From: an uncultured Pedosphaera sp.
Lineage (GTDB): Bacteria > Verrucomicrobiota > Verrucomicrobiia > Limisphaerales > Pedosphaeraceae
Length of the DNA stretch: 64,000 nt
Assembly (NCBI GenBank): GCA_903918755.1
Contig: CAIXFN010000067.1
Location: forward strand, 19,129-83,128
Reading direction: 5' to 3'
Below, one piece after another: positions 26,003-38,508 of the stretch. Numbering within the stretch: the first letter of the stretch is position 1; each line of letters opens with the position of its first letter. Below the pieces are notes generated by a model that had not been told where the DNA came from, made no database searches, and saw nothing but the letters and a program-made list of their open reading frames with translations. The position numbers were made by a program, and so were the translations under genes.

Positions 26003-28916
<2,914 letters not shown>

Positions 28917-29948
28917 ATGAGAATTCTAATTGCATCGCTATTGGCGGGGATCACGCTGGCCGGCTCGGTTCCCTCGGGGCGTGCCCAGGGCCTCGACTAC
29001 GGCTCGGTCAATGGCATCCAAGCCATTGTCGGTGATGCCATCATCACATTCCAACAGGTGCAGCTCTTTGCCGCGCCAGGATTGGACTTCCTGGACCGCC
29101 AATACCGGAACCGTCCCGAGTACCGGCAGAAGCAGCTGGAGTTGATTAACGATAGTTTGAAAGCCTTGGTGCGGCGGCAGCTCATCCTGCAGGATTTTAA
29201 CGCCTCCGGCTTCAATCTGCCGGAGAGCATCATTGACGAAATCGTTCAGGACAAGATCAAGCAGCAATACAATGACCGGCTGCAGTTCAACAAGTATTTG
29301 CAACGCCGCGGCATCACCTTTGACACTTTCCGCAAGGAAGTTCGCGATCAACTGGTGGAAACCGAAATGACGCGCAAATTCGTCCCCGATCCCATTATTT
29401 CCCCCCACAAGGTCGAACTCTTTTACCAGGAACACCTCAGCGAGTTCCGCGTGGGTGACCAGGTGAAGCTCCGCATGATTTCCCGCAACCAACCCGCCGG
29501 GGAAGCGCCGGGGATGGCTCGTCGCATGACCGAGGAAATTCTCTCCCAATTGCGGGACGGCGCCTCGTTCGCCCAGATGGCCGAAGTTTATTCCGAGGGC
29601 TCCCTGCGCTCGCAAGGTGGCCTCACGGGTTGGCAGGACACTTCCGCGATTACCAAGCCCCTCCAGGACGCCGTCTTGAAGTTAAAGCCCGGAGCCTACA
29701 GTGAGGTCATTGAAACGCCGGACACCTGTTATCTCGTGTTTTTGGAAGACAAAAAGCCCGCGCATGATCAGCCGTTAAGCGAGGTGCGTGAAAATATCGA
29801 AGGCCGGCTGAAACGGCAGGAGCGCACCCGGCTGGATGACAAATGGATCAAGCGCCTCCAGGCCAAAACCTGGGTACGTTTCTTTTCCACGGCGGAGGAT
29901 CCGGTAGGCTCGCTCACCAACGAACCACGCTTTGCCGGCCAGGTTTGA
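28917..29948 (+). CDS. SurA-like periplasmic peptidylprolyl isomerase
   Basis: A 343-residue exported chaperone. The ATG at 28917 starts a signal peptide (MRILIASLLAGITLAGSVPS), with cleavage probably after SGRAQ. A SurA N-terminal-like region follows (GIQAIVGDAIITFQQVQL, ESIIDEIVQDKIKQQYND). One parvulin/rotamase domain lies at about 175-290 (GASFAQMAEVYSEGSLRSQGGLTGW). Expected role: assisting outer-membrane protein folding. pdxA follows after 27 nt, an order (surA-pdxA) also seen in Proteobacteria. Confidence 0.9.
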   Translation: MRILIASLLAGITLAGSVPSGRAQGLDYGSVNGIQAIVGDAIITFQQVQLFAAPGLDFLDRQYRNRPEYRQKQLELINDSLKALVRRQLILQDFNASGFNLPESIIDEIVQDKIKQQYNDRLQFNKYLQRRGITFDTFRKEVRDQLVETEMTRKFVPDPIISPHKVELFYQEHLSEFRVGDQVKLRMISRNQPAGEAPGMARRMTEEILSQLRDGASFAQMAEVYSEGSLRSQGGLTGWQDTSAITKPLQDAVLKLKPGAYSEVIETPDTCYLVFLEDKKPAHDQPLSEVRENIEGRLKRQERTRLDDKWIKRLQAKTWVRFFSTAEDPVGSLTNEPRFAGQV

Positions 29949-29975
29949 TCCCCGCCCGGCCACCGCATTGTTCCC

Positions 29976-30983
29976 ATGGCTGCCTGTCTCGGAATCTCCC
30001 TCGGTGACGTCACCGGCGTCGGACCCGAAGTGACCCTCAAGGCCTTGGCGGCCGAAGCGGCCGCCGACGATACCCGCTACGTCATCATTGGCGACCGTGC
30101 CTGGGTGCATCGCCTTAATGCCCAACTGGGACTCCATTTGCCCCTCGTTGACGAAAGCGAAGCGGCCCCCGGGGACCGCTTTCTGGTCAGCCATCCTTTG
30201 CCGGACAGCCTTCCCTCCGATTTGCCTCCCGGCGCTCCGGCCGCCGCCCGCGCCACCCTCGCGTGGCTGCGCTCTGGTGCCCAGCGCTGTCTGCGCGGCG
30301 AGCTCGCTGGTCTCGTCACCGCGCCCGTCAACAAGGAGGCCATCATCCACTCGGGTGAAAGCAATTTTGTCGGCCAGACGGAATTCCTTTCCCAGCTGGC
30401 CGGGGCGCAGCGCACGGCCATGATGCTCCTGGGGCACGACGATCGCGGCCGCTGGTTGCGGGTGGTTCTGGCCACCATTCACGTTCCCCTCCGGCTGGTG
30501 GCGGATAGATTAACCCAGGCCAAGATCGAATTGGCCATCGACCTGGCCGTCCAGTCCTGTCATGACCTCGGCCTGCCCCGCGCCCGGGTGGCGGTCTGCG
30601 GGCTGAATCCGCATGCTGGCGAAGGGGGGGAACTGGGAACTGAAGAATTGACGACCATCAACCCCGCCGTGAGCGCCGCCCAGGCCCGCCACCCGGATGT
30701 CGCCGGCCCGTTCGCCGCGGATGCCCTTTTTTATCGGGTGTTCAAAGGCGATTTTGAGGTGGTGGTGGCCATGTATCACGACCAGGGACTGGTGCCTTTG
30801 AAGATGATCGGTTTTGAATCTGGCGTGAACTGGACCCTCGGACTCCCCTTCATTCGCACTTCGCCCGATCATGGCACCGCGTACGATATCGCGGGACGCG
30901 GTCTGGCCAGTCCTTCCAGCATGCAGGCCGCGATGCAATTGGCCCGCCAGCTCGCCCGGTCGCGTTCCCACCCGGTGGCTTGA
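29976..30983 (+). CDS. pdxA: 4-hydroxythreonine-4-phosphate dehydrogenase
   Basis: NAD-dependent, metal-requiring step of DXP-dependent pyridoxal phosphate synthesis. The 335 residues include GDVTGVGPEVTLKAL at the start, TAPVNKEAIIHSG (substrate site), ATIHVPL, LNPHAGEGGELGTEE and MYHDQGLVPLKMIGFESGVNWTLG-type metal-binding His/Asp motifs, and FIRTSPDHGTAYDIAG at the C-terminus. It follows the SurA-like gene in what looks like one operon. Confidence 0.96.
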   Translation: MAACLGISLGDVTGVGPEVTLKALAAEAAADDTRYVIIGDRAWVHRLNAQLGLHLPLVDESEAAPGDRFLVSHPLPDSLPSDLPPGAPAAARATLAWLRSGAQRCLRGELAGLVTAPVNKEAIIHSGESNFVGQTEFLSQLAGAQRTAMMLLGHDDRGRWLRVVLATIHVPLRLVADRLTQAKIELAIDLAVQSCHDLGLPRARVAVCGLNPHAGEGGELGTEELTTINPAVSAAQARHPDVAGPFAADALFYRVFKGDFEVVVAMYHDQGLVPLKMIGFESGVNWTLGLPFIRTSPDHGTAYDIAGRGLASPSSMQAAMQLARQLARSRSHPVA

Positions 30984-31010
30984 GTCCGCCCGCTGGCGGA
31001 ACCCCGGAGC

Positions 31011-32318
31011 TCAAATCACCGTTCCGTGCGGAATGACCCCGTTCTTCGGGATCACCACGATCCCATCCCGGATGAAATAAAGCGGGTGATCGACATTTTC
31101 CGGCTTGCCGGCGGGCGAAATCACCACATTGTCGCCGATGCGCGCATTCTTATCGATAATGGCGTTTTCGATCCGGGTATTTTCTCCGATCCCCAGGCGC
31201 GGCCGGCCCAATTTCAATCCCTCGGCGATCGACGCATCCGTTTCATAGTAATCGCTGCCCATGAGCACCACGCGGCTCAGTTCGCTGCGTTCGCCCACCA
31301 GGCTGCGAATCCCCACGATACTGTGGAAGATCCGCGCATGGTTGATGATGCAACCGTCCGAAACGATCGCGTGGTCAATCGTGGCGCCGTTGATCTTGGA
31401 ACCGGGCAAAAAGCGGGGCCGGGAAAAAATCGGCGCGCTCATGTCGAAAAAATTGAAGCGGGGCAGTTCCCAGGTCACATTCAGGTTCGCCTCGAAGAAA
31501 GAACGGATGGTGCCGATGTCTTCCCAGTAGCCCTGATAGACGTAGGAATACACCTTGTGGGTGTCGATCGCCTTCGGAATGATATGCTTGCCGAAATCCG
31601 TCAGCGTGTTGTCCAGCAGCTTGATCAGCAAATCCCGGTTGAACACATAAATTCCCATGGAAGCCAGGAACAGCTCCTTTTCTTCCGTAATTCCCAAATC
31701 CGCGTAAGAATCGGGCGACAGCCGCAGGGAGTCCTGCAACGCCGGGTCTTTCGGCTTTTCAACGAAGCGCGTGATGCGCCGCTCCGCGTTGATTTCCATG
31801 ATGCCCAGGGAACCCGCCTCCGCACGGCTCACCGGGATGGTGGCAATGGTCAACTCCGCTCCGCTGGCGGTGTGCTGTTGAATGATTTCCCGGAAATCCA
31901 TCCGATACAACTGGTCACCGCTCAGAATCAGCAGGTAATCGAACGAGTTGTTCAGGATGTGGATGAGGTTTTTGCGCACGGCATCCGCGGTGCCCTGGTA
32001 CCAGGAAGTGTCGGAAAACGTCTGCTCGGCCGCCAGGATTTCCACAAATCCACCGGTAAAATGATCGAACTTGTAGGATTGGGAAATGTGCCGGTGCAGG
32101 GAGGCGGAATTGAATTGGGTGAGCAGGTAAACCCGGCGCAGCCCGGAATTGATGCAGTTCGAAATGGGAATGTCCACCAACCGGTACTTGCCCGCCAGCG
32201 GTACCGCCGGCTTGGCGCGCTCCTTGGTCAATGGATACAGTCGCGTGCCCTGCCCGCCCCCCATGATGACCGACAACACGTTGCTGGTGTTTACTGATTG
32301 CCGACCGGACTGAGCCAT
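31011..32318 (-). CDS. glgC: Glucose-1-phosphate adenylyltransferase
   Basis: Makes ADP-glucose for glycogen synthesis. The 435-residue protein has the nucleotidyltransferase motif VIMGGGQGTRLYPLT, then RAKPAVPLAGKYRLVDIPIS, QGTADAVRKN, the LSGDQLYRMD acidic site, and a C-terminal left-handed beta-helix with repeated I/V-G hexapeptides. No glgA or glgB is adjacent. It ends convergently with pdxA, 27 nt away. Allosteric control by sugar phosphates is expected from the family, not visible here. Confidence 0.96.
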   Translation of the reverse strand: MAQSGRQSVNTSNVLSVIMGGGQGTRLYPLTKERAKPAVPLAGKYRLVDIPISNCINSGLRRVYLLTQFNSASLHRHISQSYKFDHFTGGFVEILAAEQTFSDTSWYQGTADAVRKNLIHILNNSFDYLLILSGDQLYRMDFREIIQQHTASGAELTIATIPVSRAEAGSLGIMEINAERRITRFVEKPKDPALQDSLRLSPDSYADLGITEEKELFLASMGIYVFNRDLLIKLLDNTLTDFGKHIIPKAIDTHKVYSYVYQGYWEDIGTIRSFFEANLNVTWELPRFNFFDMSAPIFSRPRFLPGSKINGATIDHAIVSDGCIINHARIFHSIVGIRSLVGERSELSRVVLMGSDYYETDASIAEGLKLGRPRLGIGENTRIENAIIDKNARIGDNVVISPAGKPENVDHPLYFIRDGIVVIPKNGVIPHGTVI

Positions 32319-32434
32319 AAAAGTTCCTTCGCTGCTACAATTGTTACCTGCGTTATAGTCCCAACGTCGCTACCAAAGCAAGCGACATCGGCGGCGTCGC
32401 GCCGGGGGCCGCTGGCCGGAATCCGGCCGCGGAT

Positions 32435-33817
32435 TCAGCGAGGTGTCGGCGCCACCGCGTCCAGTTCCACCCCGGCGACCCGCTGCAATTCATATTGGGA
32501 CTTGTTGAATTCGGCGATCAGGGTTACCCAGCTATCGCGCGCGCGCGCCAGATCCTGCTGTGTCTGAATCGTTTCCAGCACCATGCCTACCGCGAATTCC
32601 TTGCGCTGCCCGGCCAGTTTTTCGGCTTCCACGGCGGCGGCCAGGGTCTTTCGAGCTGTTTCCAATTGTTCGGCCAATGAACGGAAACGAGTCAAACTCT
32701 CCACCACTTCCCGGATCACCTGGTCGCGCAACCGGTCCTGCGCCAGCCGGGCGCTCTCCTCCCGGGATCGGGTGCGCTGCTTTCGGGCGGGATCGAACAA
32801 GCCGCCGGGCCCGATCCGCCAGCTCAGGGTCGCGTTGAAATCCTCGGTCTGGCCAAAGCGTGAGGGGCCATTGTCCACCCCACCTCCCAAACCGCCAAAA
32901 TAAGCCTGCCCGCCCACCGTGGGTATCAGGGGACCATAAGCGGCGCCGCGCCGGTTTGCTTCGGCCGCCGCCAATCCGGCCTGGCTTTGTCGCAATTCCG
33001 GCCGCCGGGCCAGCGCCCCGGCGACCATGGGCGCCAGGGCAGTATTCGTCGGCACGAGGACCAGCGGCACCAGATCCCCGTCCGCGGCGGTCAAGGCCAC
33101 CGCCGGATCCAGATGCAGCCGTTCCGCGAGTCGCGCCCCGGCGATGCGTTCGGCACCCACGGCGCGCTGGACTGCCTGTTCGGCCTGCCCGGCTTGGATC
33201 CGCGCCCGTAATTCGTCCCCCCGGTAGGCCAGACCGGCCCCCACCGCATGGACAAGTTGCCGATCCAATTCCCCGGCAATCCGCCAGGCTTCCCGACTCA
33301 CCCCGGTTTGCGCCTGGGCGGCCAGCAGGTCAAAATAACCAGCCACGGCCGCCTGCACGCTGTTTTGGCGCTGGGTCGCGAGACCCTGTTCCGCCGCACG
33401 CACATCCTGCCGCGCCGCGAGTGAACGATAGACCGATTCTCCCAGATCAACCTGCGCCGTCAGCGCCGCTCCGGGCGAATAGGCCTGCTTGTTGGCCTCA
33501 ATGATATTGCCGCTGACGTCCTGGATCAGGTGCTCATGCCGGCGGAAGGAAATTCCTGGGGATAACCACGGCAGGAACTGGAGCACGGTGCTTTGATAAG
33601 CGGCCCGCGCATCGGCCAACCCCTCCCGTGCCAGGCTCACTTCGAGATTGCCCGCTCGCGCGAGCCGCAGCACCGTCGGCAAATCGATGATCGTGGCTGT
33701 CCCTTCATTGGTCGCCCGGTTTTGGGCGCGTACGACAGGCCCTGGCCAGAATAATAACGTGGCCAGCGCCAGGCTGGGCCGGCAAATTGCCCACCCTTTC
33801 CAATTTGCCCTGCTCAT
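32435..33817 (-). CDS. TolC-family outer-membrane efflux protein
   Basis: A 460-residue outer-membrane channel of a tripartite efflux pump. A signal peptide is present (LALATLLFWPGPVVRAQ). Two repeats of the outer-membrane-factor fold are apparent, rich in long amphipathic helices with Ala/Gln/Arg (AAEQGLATQRQNSVQAAVAGYFDL; LRDQVIREVVESLTRFRSL). Last gene of the padR-RND-MFP-TolC operon. Its start overlaps the adaptor stop by 4 nt. Confidence 0.88.
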   Translation of the reverse strand: MSRANWKGWAICRPSLALATLLFWPGPVVRAQNRATNEGTATIIDLPTVLRLARAGNLEVSLAREGLADARAAYQSTVLQFLPWLSPGISFRRHEHLIQDVSGNIIEANKQAYSPGAALTAQVDLGESVYRSLAARQDVRAAEQGLATQRQNSVQAAVAGYFDLLAAQAQTGVSREAWRIAGELDRQLVHAVGAGLAYRGDELRARIQAGQAEQAVQRAVGAERIAGARLAERLHLDPAVALTAADGDLVPLVLVPTNTALAPMVAGALARRPELRQSQAGLAAAEANRRGAAYGPLIPTVGGQAYFGGLGGGVDNGPSRFGQTEDFNATLSWRIGPGGLFDPARKQRTRSREESARLAQDRLRDQVIREVVESLTRFRSLAEQLETARKTLAAAVEAEKLAGQRKEFAVGMVLETIQTQQDLARARDSWVTLIAEFNKSQYELQRVAGVELDAVAPTPR

Positions 33818-34911
33818 GGTTTTCCCTCCCCCACCAACACTGCCTGGCCGGGTGTCAGGGTGAGCTTCCCGATCAGGATCACCGGCGTTTCGGGCGGCAG
33901 TCCTTCGAGGATTTCCGCGCTGACGCCGTCGTTAAAGCCGGTCTTCACCGGTAGTTTTACCGCTTGATTCGCGCGCACGGTGAACACTGATGATCCCCCC
34001 TTTTCCACCATGAGGGCTTCCACTGGCACGAGAATGGAATTCGTGCGGGTCTCCACGCCCAGCTTCACCATCGCATACATGCCGGGCAGTAGTTGGCCTG
34101 CGGAATTTGTCAGATCCAGTTCCGCCGCCAGGGTCTTGGTCGGCTCGTCCAGGGCGGGCGAGAACCGGGAGACGGTTGCCGGAAACACCGCCCCGGGCAA
34201 TTCATCCACCGTGATTCGGGCGGTCAGCCCCGGCCGGATGAACGGCGCTTCGGCCTCCGGCACGGCCACCTGCACGCGGACGACGGCGAAATCTACGAGG
34301 CTCATCAGCGCCGGGGTTGCGGCCGCACTCCCGGAAGTGGCCGCGGGGATAAAGGCCCCGGGGTCCACGGATCGCCGGGCGATGGTTCCGGCAAACGGGG
34401 CGGTGATGCGGCAGAATTGCCACCAGGTATTGGCCCGGTCCAGATTGGCTTGGGCCACCGCCAGTTTGGCCCGGGCGCTATCCAGGGTCTGGGCCATCAC
34501 CAGGTCGGGCGCCTGCTTTTGTCCGTCCTCCGCGCGCCGGAATTCCAGTTTGGCCAGTTCGAATTCCGCCCGATACCGCGCCTCGTCCGCGATCAACTCC
34601 GGCACTTCGATTTCCGCCAGCAAATCCCCGGCTTTGACCCGGTCGCCCTTGTCCACGTGAATGCTTTTTAGGTAACCACCCACTTTGGAATACAGGGCAA
34701 CCTGTTGGTTCGCCGCCACGTTGGCCGGCAGGGTGACCGTGCGCGTGATCTCTCCCCGCCGGGGTAACGTCATTTTAACCGCCACCGCCGGCACCACCGG
34801 GTCGGGAGTTTTCCGGGGGGACTCGTTGCAACCGGTCAATGCCAGCGCCATCATCAGCCCCCAGCGCCCCAGCCTTCGCGCCGGCCGCTCCGTCCAGTTT
34901 TTTGTCTTCAT
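33814..34911 (-). CDS. RND efflux periplasmic adaptor (lipoprotein)
   Basis: A 365-residue membrane-fusion protein linking the RND pump and TolC channel. A lipobox (LALTGC) near residue 27 means it is probably a lipoprotein. Typical elements: LPANVAANQQVALYSKVGGYL, DKGDRVKAGDLLAEIEVPEL (lipoyl-half), an alpha-hairpin at about 110-165, ITAPFAGTIARRSVDPGAFI, and the beta-barrel segment LVDFAVVRVQVAVPEAEAP. It is located between the pump gene (1-nt gap) and the TolC-like gene. Confidence 0.92.
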   Translation of the reverse strand: MKTKNWTERPARRLGRWGLMMALALTGCNESPRKTPDPVVPAVAVKMTLPRRGEITRTVTLPANVAANQQVALYSKVGGYLKSIHVDKGDRVKAGDLLAEIEVPELIADEARYRAEFELAKLEFRRAEDGQKQAPDLVMAQTLDSARAKLAVAQANLDRANTWWQFCRITAPFAGTIARRSVDPGAFIPAATSGSAAATPALMSLVDFAVVRVQVAVPEAEAPFIRPGLTARITVDELPGAVFPATVSRFSPALDEPTKTLAAELDLTNSAGQLLPGMYAMVKLGVETRTNSILVPVEALMVEKGGSSVFTVRANQAVKLPVKTGFNDGVSAEILEGLPPETPVILIGKLTLTPGQAVLVGEGKP

Positions 34912-34912
34912 G

Positions 34913-37900
34913 TTATTTTACGGCCAACCCGGCGGCTGGCTTGCCAAAATGCACGCTTTCCGGATCATTCGGGCTTAACGAGGCGCTTGTCCGGGAACTG
35001 CGGGTTTGTACCAGGGCAAAAACCGACGGCAGCACGCCGAGGGTAGCCAGAGTGGCAGCGGTCAGGCCACCCACCACGGCCCGCCCCAGCGGTGCGGACT
35101 GGTCTCCCCCTTCACCCCATCCAATGGCCAGCGGGAGCATGCCCGCGATCATGGCCAGGCTCGTCATGAGAATCGGGCGCAGCCGGCTGCTGGCTCCGCC
35201 CACGGCGGCTTCTTCCGCCGTCGCCCCTTCCCGTCGCCGCCGCTCGGCAAAGGCCACCAGCAGGATGGCGTTTGCCACGGCCACCCCCATGGCCATGATC
35301 GTGCCCATGAACGATTGCAGGTTCAGCGTGGTGCCCGTCACACGCAGCGTGATCAGCACTCCCGCCACTGCCGCGGGCACCGTGGTTACCACCGCCAGCG
35401 CCAGCCGCGGGGATTGAAAATTGGCGGCCAGTAGAAGGAAGATCACGACCACGGCCAGCCCCAGTCCCGACTGCAACCCCCGCACCATTTCCCGCAAGGG
35501 CACAATCTGGCCGCGAACATTCACGTTCACCCGGGGCGGTGGTGTACCCGCCTTCGCAATGGCCCGGTCCACCTGTTCGGCGACACTTCCCAGATCCGCC
35601 CCGGAAAAATTGGCCGTGAGACTGATGGTGCGCTGCATGTTATAGCGCTCATACTCGCCCGTGGTGGTGCCATTGGTCACTGTGGCAATATTCCGCAACA
35701 AGACTGTGCGCCCCTCCCGGCCGCTGACCGGAATGTTTTTCACGTCTTCGAGCGATTCCATTTTCGTTTGCGGAATCTGCACCTGCAGCAGGTAACTGAC
35801 GCCGGTGTTTGGGTCGGCCCAATAATTGGGGGTCGTGAACCGGCTGGAGGATGTTGCCTCGACCAGGGAACGCGCGGCATCCGTGGTCTTCACTCCCAAC
35901 AGGCCGGCCCGTTCCCGGTTCAAACCAATGTCTACGGTGGGATAATCGAGCGTTTGCCCGAATTGGAGATCGCGTAAGGCCGGGATTGTTTCCAATTGCG
36001 CGCGGATTTTTTGCGCGTACTCCAGGTTGGCCGCGAGATTCGGCCCGCTGACAGCCACCTCCACCGGGGTGGCCGCCCCCAGGCTCATCACCCGGCTGAC
36101 GATGTCGCCCGGCTCGAACGACCAACGCACGTCGGGCATCTCCTTCGCCAGTTTGGCGCGCAGGCTTTCCTGAAGCTCCGCCACCCGCACCGGAGTGCCG
36201 GGCCGCAGTTGGATTTGCAGTACCGCCTCCTCCGGACCGCTGTTCCAGAGATGGATGAAATTCACCGGGTAGGCCGAGGCGTGTACCCCGACCAATCCCA
36301 GACTCAGGGCCAGATTATCCGGCCCCACTTCCCGTTTGATGAGCTCCAACGCATTGGTGGCGATGCGTTCCGTCACCTCCAACCGGGAGCCGGCGGGCGC
36401 CCGTAAGCGCAATTGGAATTGGCCGGCGTCCACGCGCGGAAAAATCTCCCATCCCAGGTGGTGGCCCGCCACCGCGATCACGATGGTGACCAGGGCCGCG
36501 TAGCCCGCCAGCACGCCCCAACGCCACCGCACCAGGGCCTGCGCCCGTCTGCCGAACCAATTTTGAAAACGCATCCAGCCGCTTGGCGCCCCGGCTTTTG
36601 CGCCCCCCGGGGTGGCGGCCGGCAGCCACCAGATCGCCAGAATCGGGGCCAGCGTGCTGGAAAGGAAAAAGGAAACCATCATGGCAAATCCCACCGCCAG
36701 CGAGAGGGGCACAAATAACGCCCGGGCGGCTCCGGTCATGAAAAAGGCCGGGATGAAGACCGCCAGGATGCACAGCATTGCCAGGAACCGCGGGCCCGCG
36801 GTCTCGGAAACCGCCGCCAGGGATGCCTGGGCCAGGGACTCCCCGCGATGCAAATGAGCGTGGATATTTTCCACCGCCACGGTGGCCTCATCCACCAGCA
36901 GACCTACTGCCAAGGCCAGCCCGCCCAGGGTCATCAAATTCACCGTCTGGCCGGTTAGATGGAGCGCCACCAGTGCGCCAAAAAGTGCCAAAGGAATGTT
37001 GATCACCACCACCGCCGCGCTCCGCCAATCCCGCAAAAACAACCACACCATCAGGCCCGTCAGGACCGCCCCGAGCAGCCCTTCGCGCACCAACGCGCCC
37101 ATCGCCCGGGTCACATACGGCGATTGATCAAATTCATAACTCACCTTCACCCCGTCCGGCAGGACGCTCTGAAACTTGGGCAGGTTTTGCTTCACCAGGT
37201 TCACCACCGCCAGGGTGGAAGCGTCGGCGCGCTTGGTTACCGGGATGTATACCGTCCGGCGACCGTTCATCAGGGCATAGCTCGTCACCAGATCGGAGCC
37301 ATCCACCACCTCTCCCACATCCCGCAGGTAAACCGCCGGATAGACGCCCGTCCGCAATGGCAGGGCCTCCAGTTCCTTGATGTTTTTCACCACGGCGTTC
37401 ATGGGCACCATGGGGTAATTGCCTCCCAGCGCCAGGTTGCCCGACGGACTAATGGTGTTGGCCGCGCTCACCGCCGCCACAATTTCATCCGGTGAGATGT
37501 TGTACGCCCGCAAACGGTCGGGCTTCAGATTCACGAGTATGCTGCGGGCACTGCCTCCGAACGGCGGGGGCGCCGAAACTCCCGGCAGGGTCGCGAATAG
37601 CGGCCGCACCAGGTTGAGCGCGGCGTCCTGCAGTTGACCGACCGTCCGCGTCTCACTCGAGAAGACCAGATTTCCGACCGGCACGCTGCCCGTATCAAAG
37701 CGCATCACAAATGGGGGGACCGTGCCCGGTGGCATGAAGGCCCGCGCCCGGTTCACGTAAGCCACCGTCTCGGACATGGCTTGCGACATGTCCGTGCCCG
37801 GATGGAATTGCAACTTCACCAGCGCGGTGCCTTGGATCGATTTGGACTCCACGTGCTCGATCCCTGTCAGGTACAGAAAGTGGTACTCGTAATAATAGGT

Positions 37901-38089
37901 GAGATAGCCCTCCATTTGGGCCGGGTCCATCCCGCCAAACGGTTGCGCCACGTAAATGGTCGGCACGCCCAAGTTGGGAAATATGTCTCGGGGCATCTGC
38001 CGCACGGCCAACCAGGCGCCTAACGCCAGGGCCACCGCCAGGACGACCACCGTGTAGGGACGGCGCAACGAGGCTTCAACAAGATTCAC
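34913..38089 (-). CDS. RND multidrug/metabolite efflux transporter
   Basis: A 1058-residue proton-driven inner-membrane pump of the AcrB/MdtBC-like HAE superfamily. Twelve transmembrane helices with two large periplasmic loops are expected. Visible landmarks are LRRPYTVVVLAVALALGAWL at the N-terminus, FQSVLPDGVKVSYEFDQSP, GLLVDEATVAVENIHAHL (TM4 acidic relay), PRVDAGQFQLRLRAP, and the TM10-11 GTIMAMGVAVANAILLVAF. Start is GTG, overlapping the padR stop by 4 nt, so production is coupled to the regulator. The substrate is unknown. Confidence 0.95.
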   Translation of the reverse strand: MNLVEASLRRPYTVVVLAVALALGAWLAVRQMPRDIFPNLGVPTIYVAQPFGGMDPAQMEGYLTYYYEYHFLYLTGIEHVESKSIQGTALVKLQFHPGTDMSQAMSETVAYVNRARAFMPPGTVPPFVMRFDTGSVPVGNLVFSSETRTVGQLQDAALNLVRPLFATLPGVSAPPPFGGSARSILVNLKPDRLRAYNISPDEIVAAVSAANTISPSGNLALGGNYPMVPMNAVVKNIKELEALPLRTGVYPAVYLRDVGEVVDGSDLVTSYALMNGRRTVYIPVTKRADASTLAVVNLVKQNLPKFQSVLPDGVKVSYEFDQSPYVTRAMGALVREGLLGAVLTGLMVWLFLRDWRSAAVVVINIPLALFGALVALHLTGQTVNLMTLGGLALAVGLLVDEATVAVENIHAHLHRGESLAQASLAAVSETAGPRFLAMLCILAVFIPAFFMTGAARALFVPLSLAVGFAMMVSFFLSSTLAPILAIWWLPAATPGGAKAGAPSGWMRFQNWFGRRAQALVRWRWGVLAGYAALVTIVIAVAGHHLGWEIFPRVDAGQFQLRLRAPAGSRLEVTERIATNALELIKREVGPDNLALSLGLVGVHASAYPVNFIHLWNSGPEEAVLQIQLRPGTPVRVAELQESLRAKLAKEMPDVRWSFEPGDIVSRVMSLGAATPVEVAVSGPNLAANLEYAQKIRAQLETIPALRDLQFGQTLDYPTVDIGLNRERAGLLGVKTTDAARSLVEATSSSRFTTPNYWADPNTGVSYLLQVQIPQTKMESLEDVKNIPVSGREGRTVLLRNIATVTNGTTTGEYERYNMQRTISLTANFSGADLGSVAEQVDRAIAKAGTPPPRVNVNVRGQIVPLREMVRGLQSGLGLAVVVIFLLLAANFQSPRLALAVVTTVPAAVAGVLITLRVTGTTLNLQSFMGTIMAMGVAVANAILLVAFAERRRREGATAEEAAVGGASSRLRPILMTSLAMIAGMLPLAIGWGEGGDQSAPLGRAVVGGLTAATLATLGVLPSVFALVQTRSSRTSASLSPNDPESVHFGKPAAGLAVK

Positions 38090-38439
38090 GCTTTGCCCTT
38101 CTTTTTGCCGCCGGGGGCCTCCAATACCACCTCGCGATACATTTCACAAATCTGCTCGCGCACCAGGACCAGCAATTCTCTTCCGCCGGCGGTTAGGGTA
38201 TAATCCCGCCGCGCCCGCGCCCCGCCGCCGGGAGCGCTCCGGGACTGCAGCCAGCCATGGCGCTCCATCCGCTTGAGCAGCGGGTATAAAGTGCCCGGAC
38301 TGATTTCGTAGCCATGTTCCCGCAATTCGTTGAGAATCCATTGCCCATGCACCGGGCTCTCGCCCGCATGATGCAGGATGTGCACTTTCCAAAAGCTCAA
38401 CAGGATTTCCCGTTCCGCTTCTTTCAGGTCGGTGGGCAT
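38086..38439 (-). CDS. PadR family regulator of the RND operon
   Basis: A 117-residue winged-helix repressor of PadR type: ILLSFWKVHILHHAGESPVHG, ISPGTLYPLLKRMERHGWL, RARRDYTLTAGGRELL. The linkage and 4-nt overlap with the pump gene indicate it controls this operon, probably derepressing it when a pump substrate binds. This is the second PadR-membrane protein pair in the window; the two proteins differ in sequence. Confidence 0.92.
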   Translation of the reverse strand: MPTDLKEAEREILLSFWKVHILHHAGESPVHGQWILNELREHGYEISPGTLYPLLKRMERHGWLQSRSAPGGGARARRDYTLTAGGRELLVLVREQICEMYREVVLEAPGGKKKGKA

Positions 38440-38461
38440 ATTATGGCTATCGATGTCGGTT

Positions 38462-38489
38462 ATCGTAATAAAGCCCCGCGCCTGGTCAA
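38462..38489 (-). promoter_or_regulatory. Candidate promoter of padR-RND operon
   Basis: On the minus strand TTGACC (38489-38484) and TACGAT (38467-38462) are 16 nt apart, ending about 22 nt before the padR ATG. A CGAT-N7-ATCG inverted repeat overlaps the -10 region and could be a PadR operator. Confidence 0.4.
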
Positions 38490-38508
38490 TCGGAATATGG
38501 CGCGGATT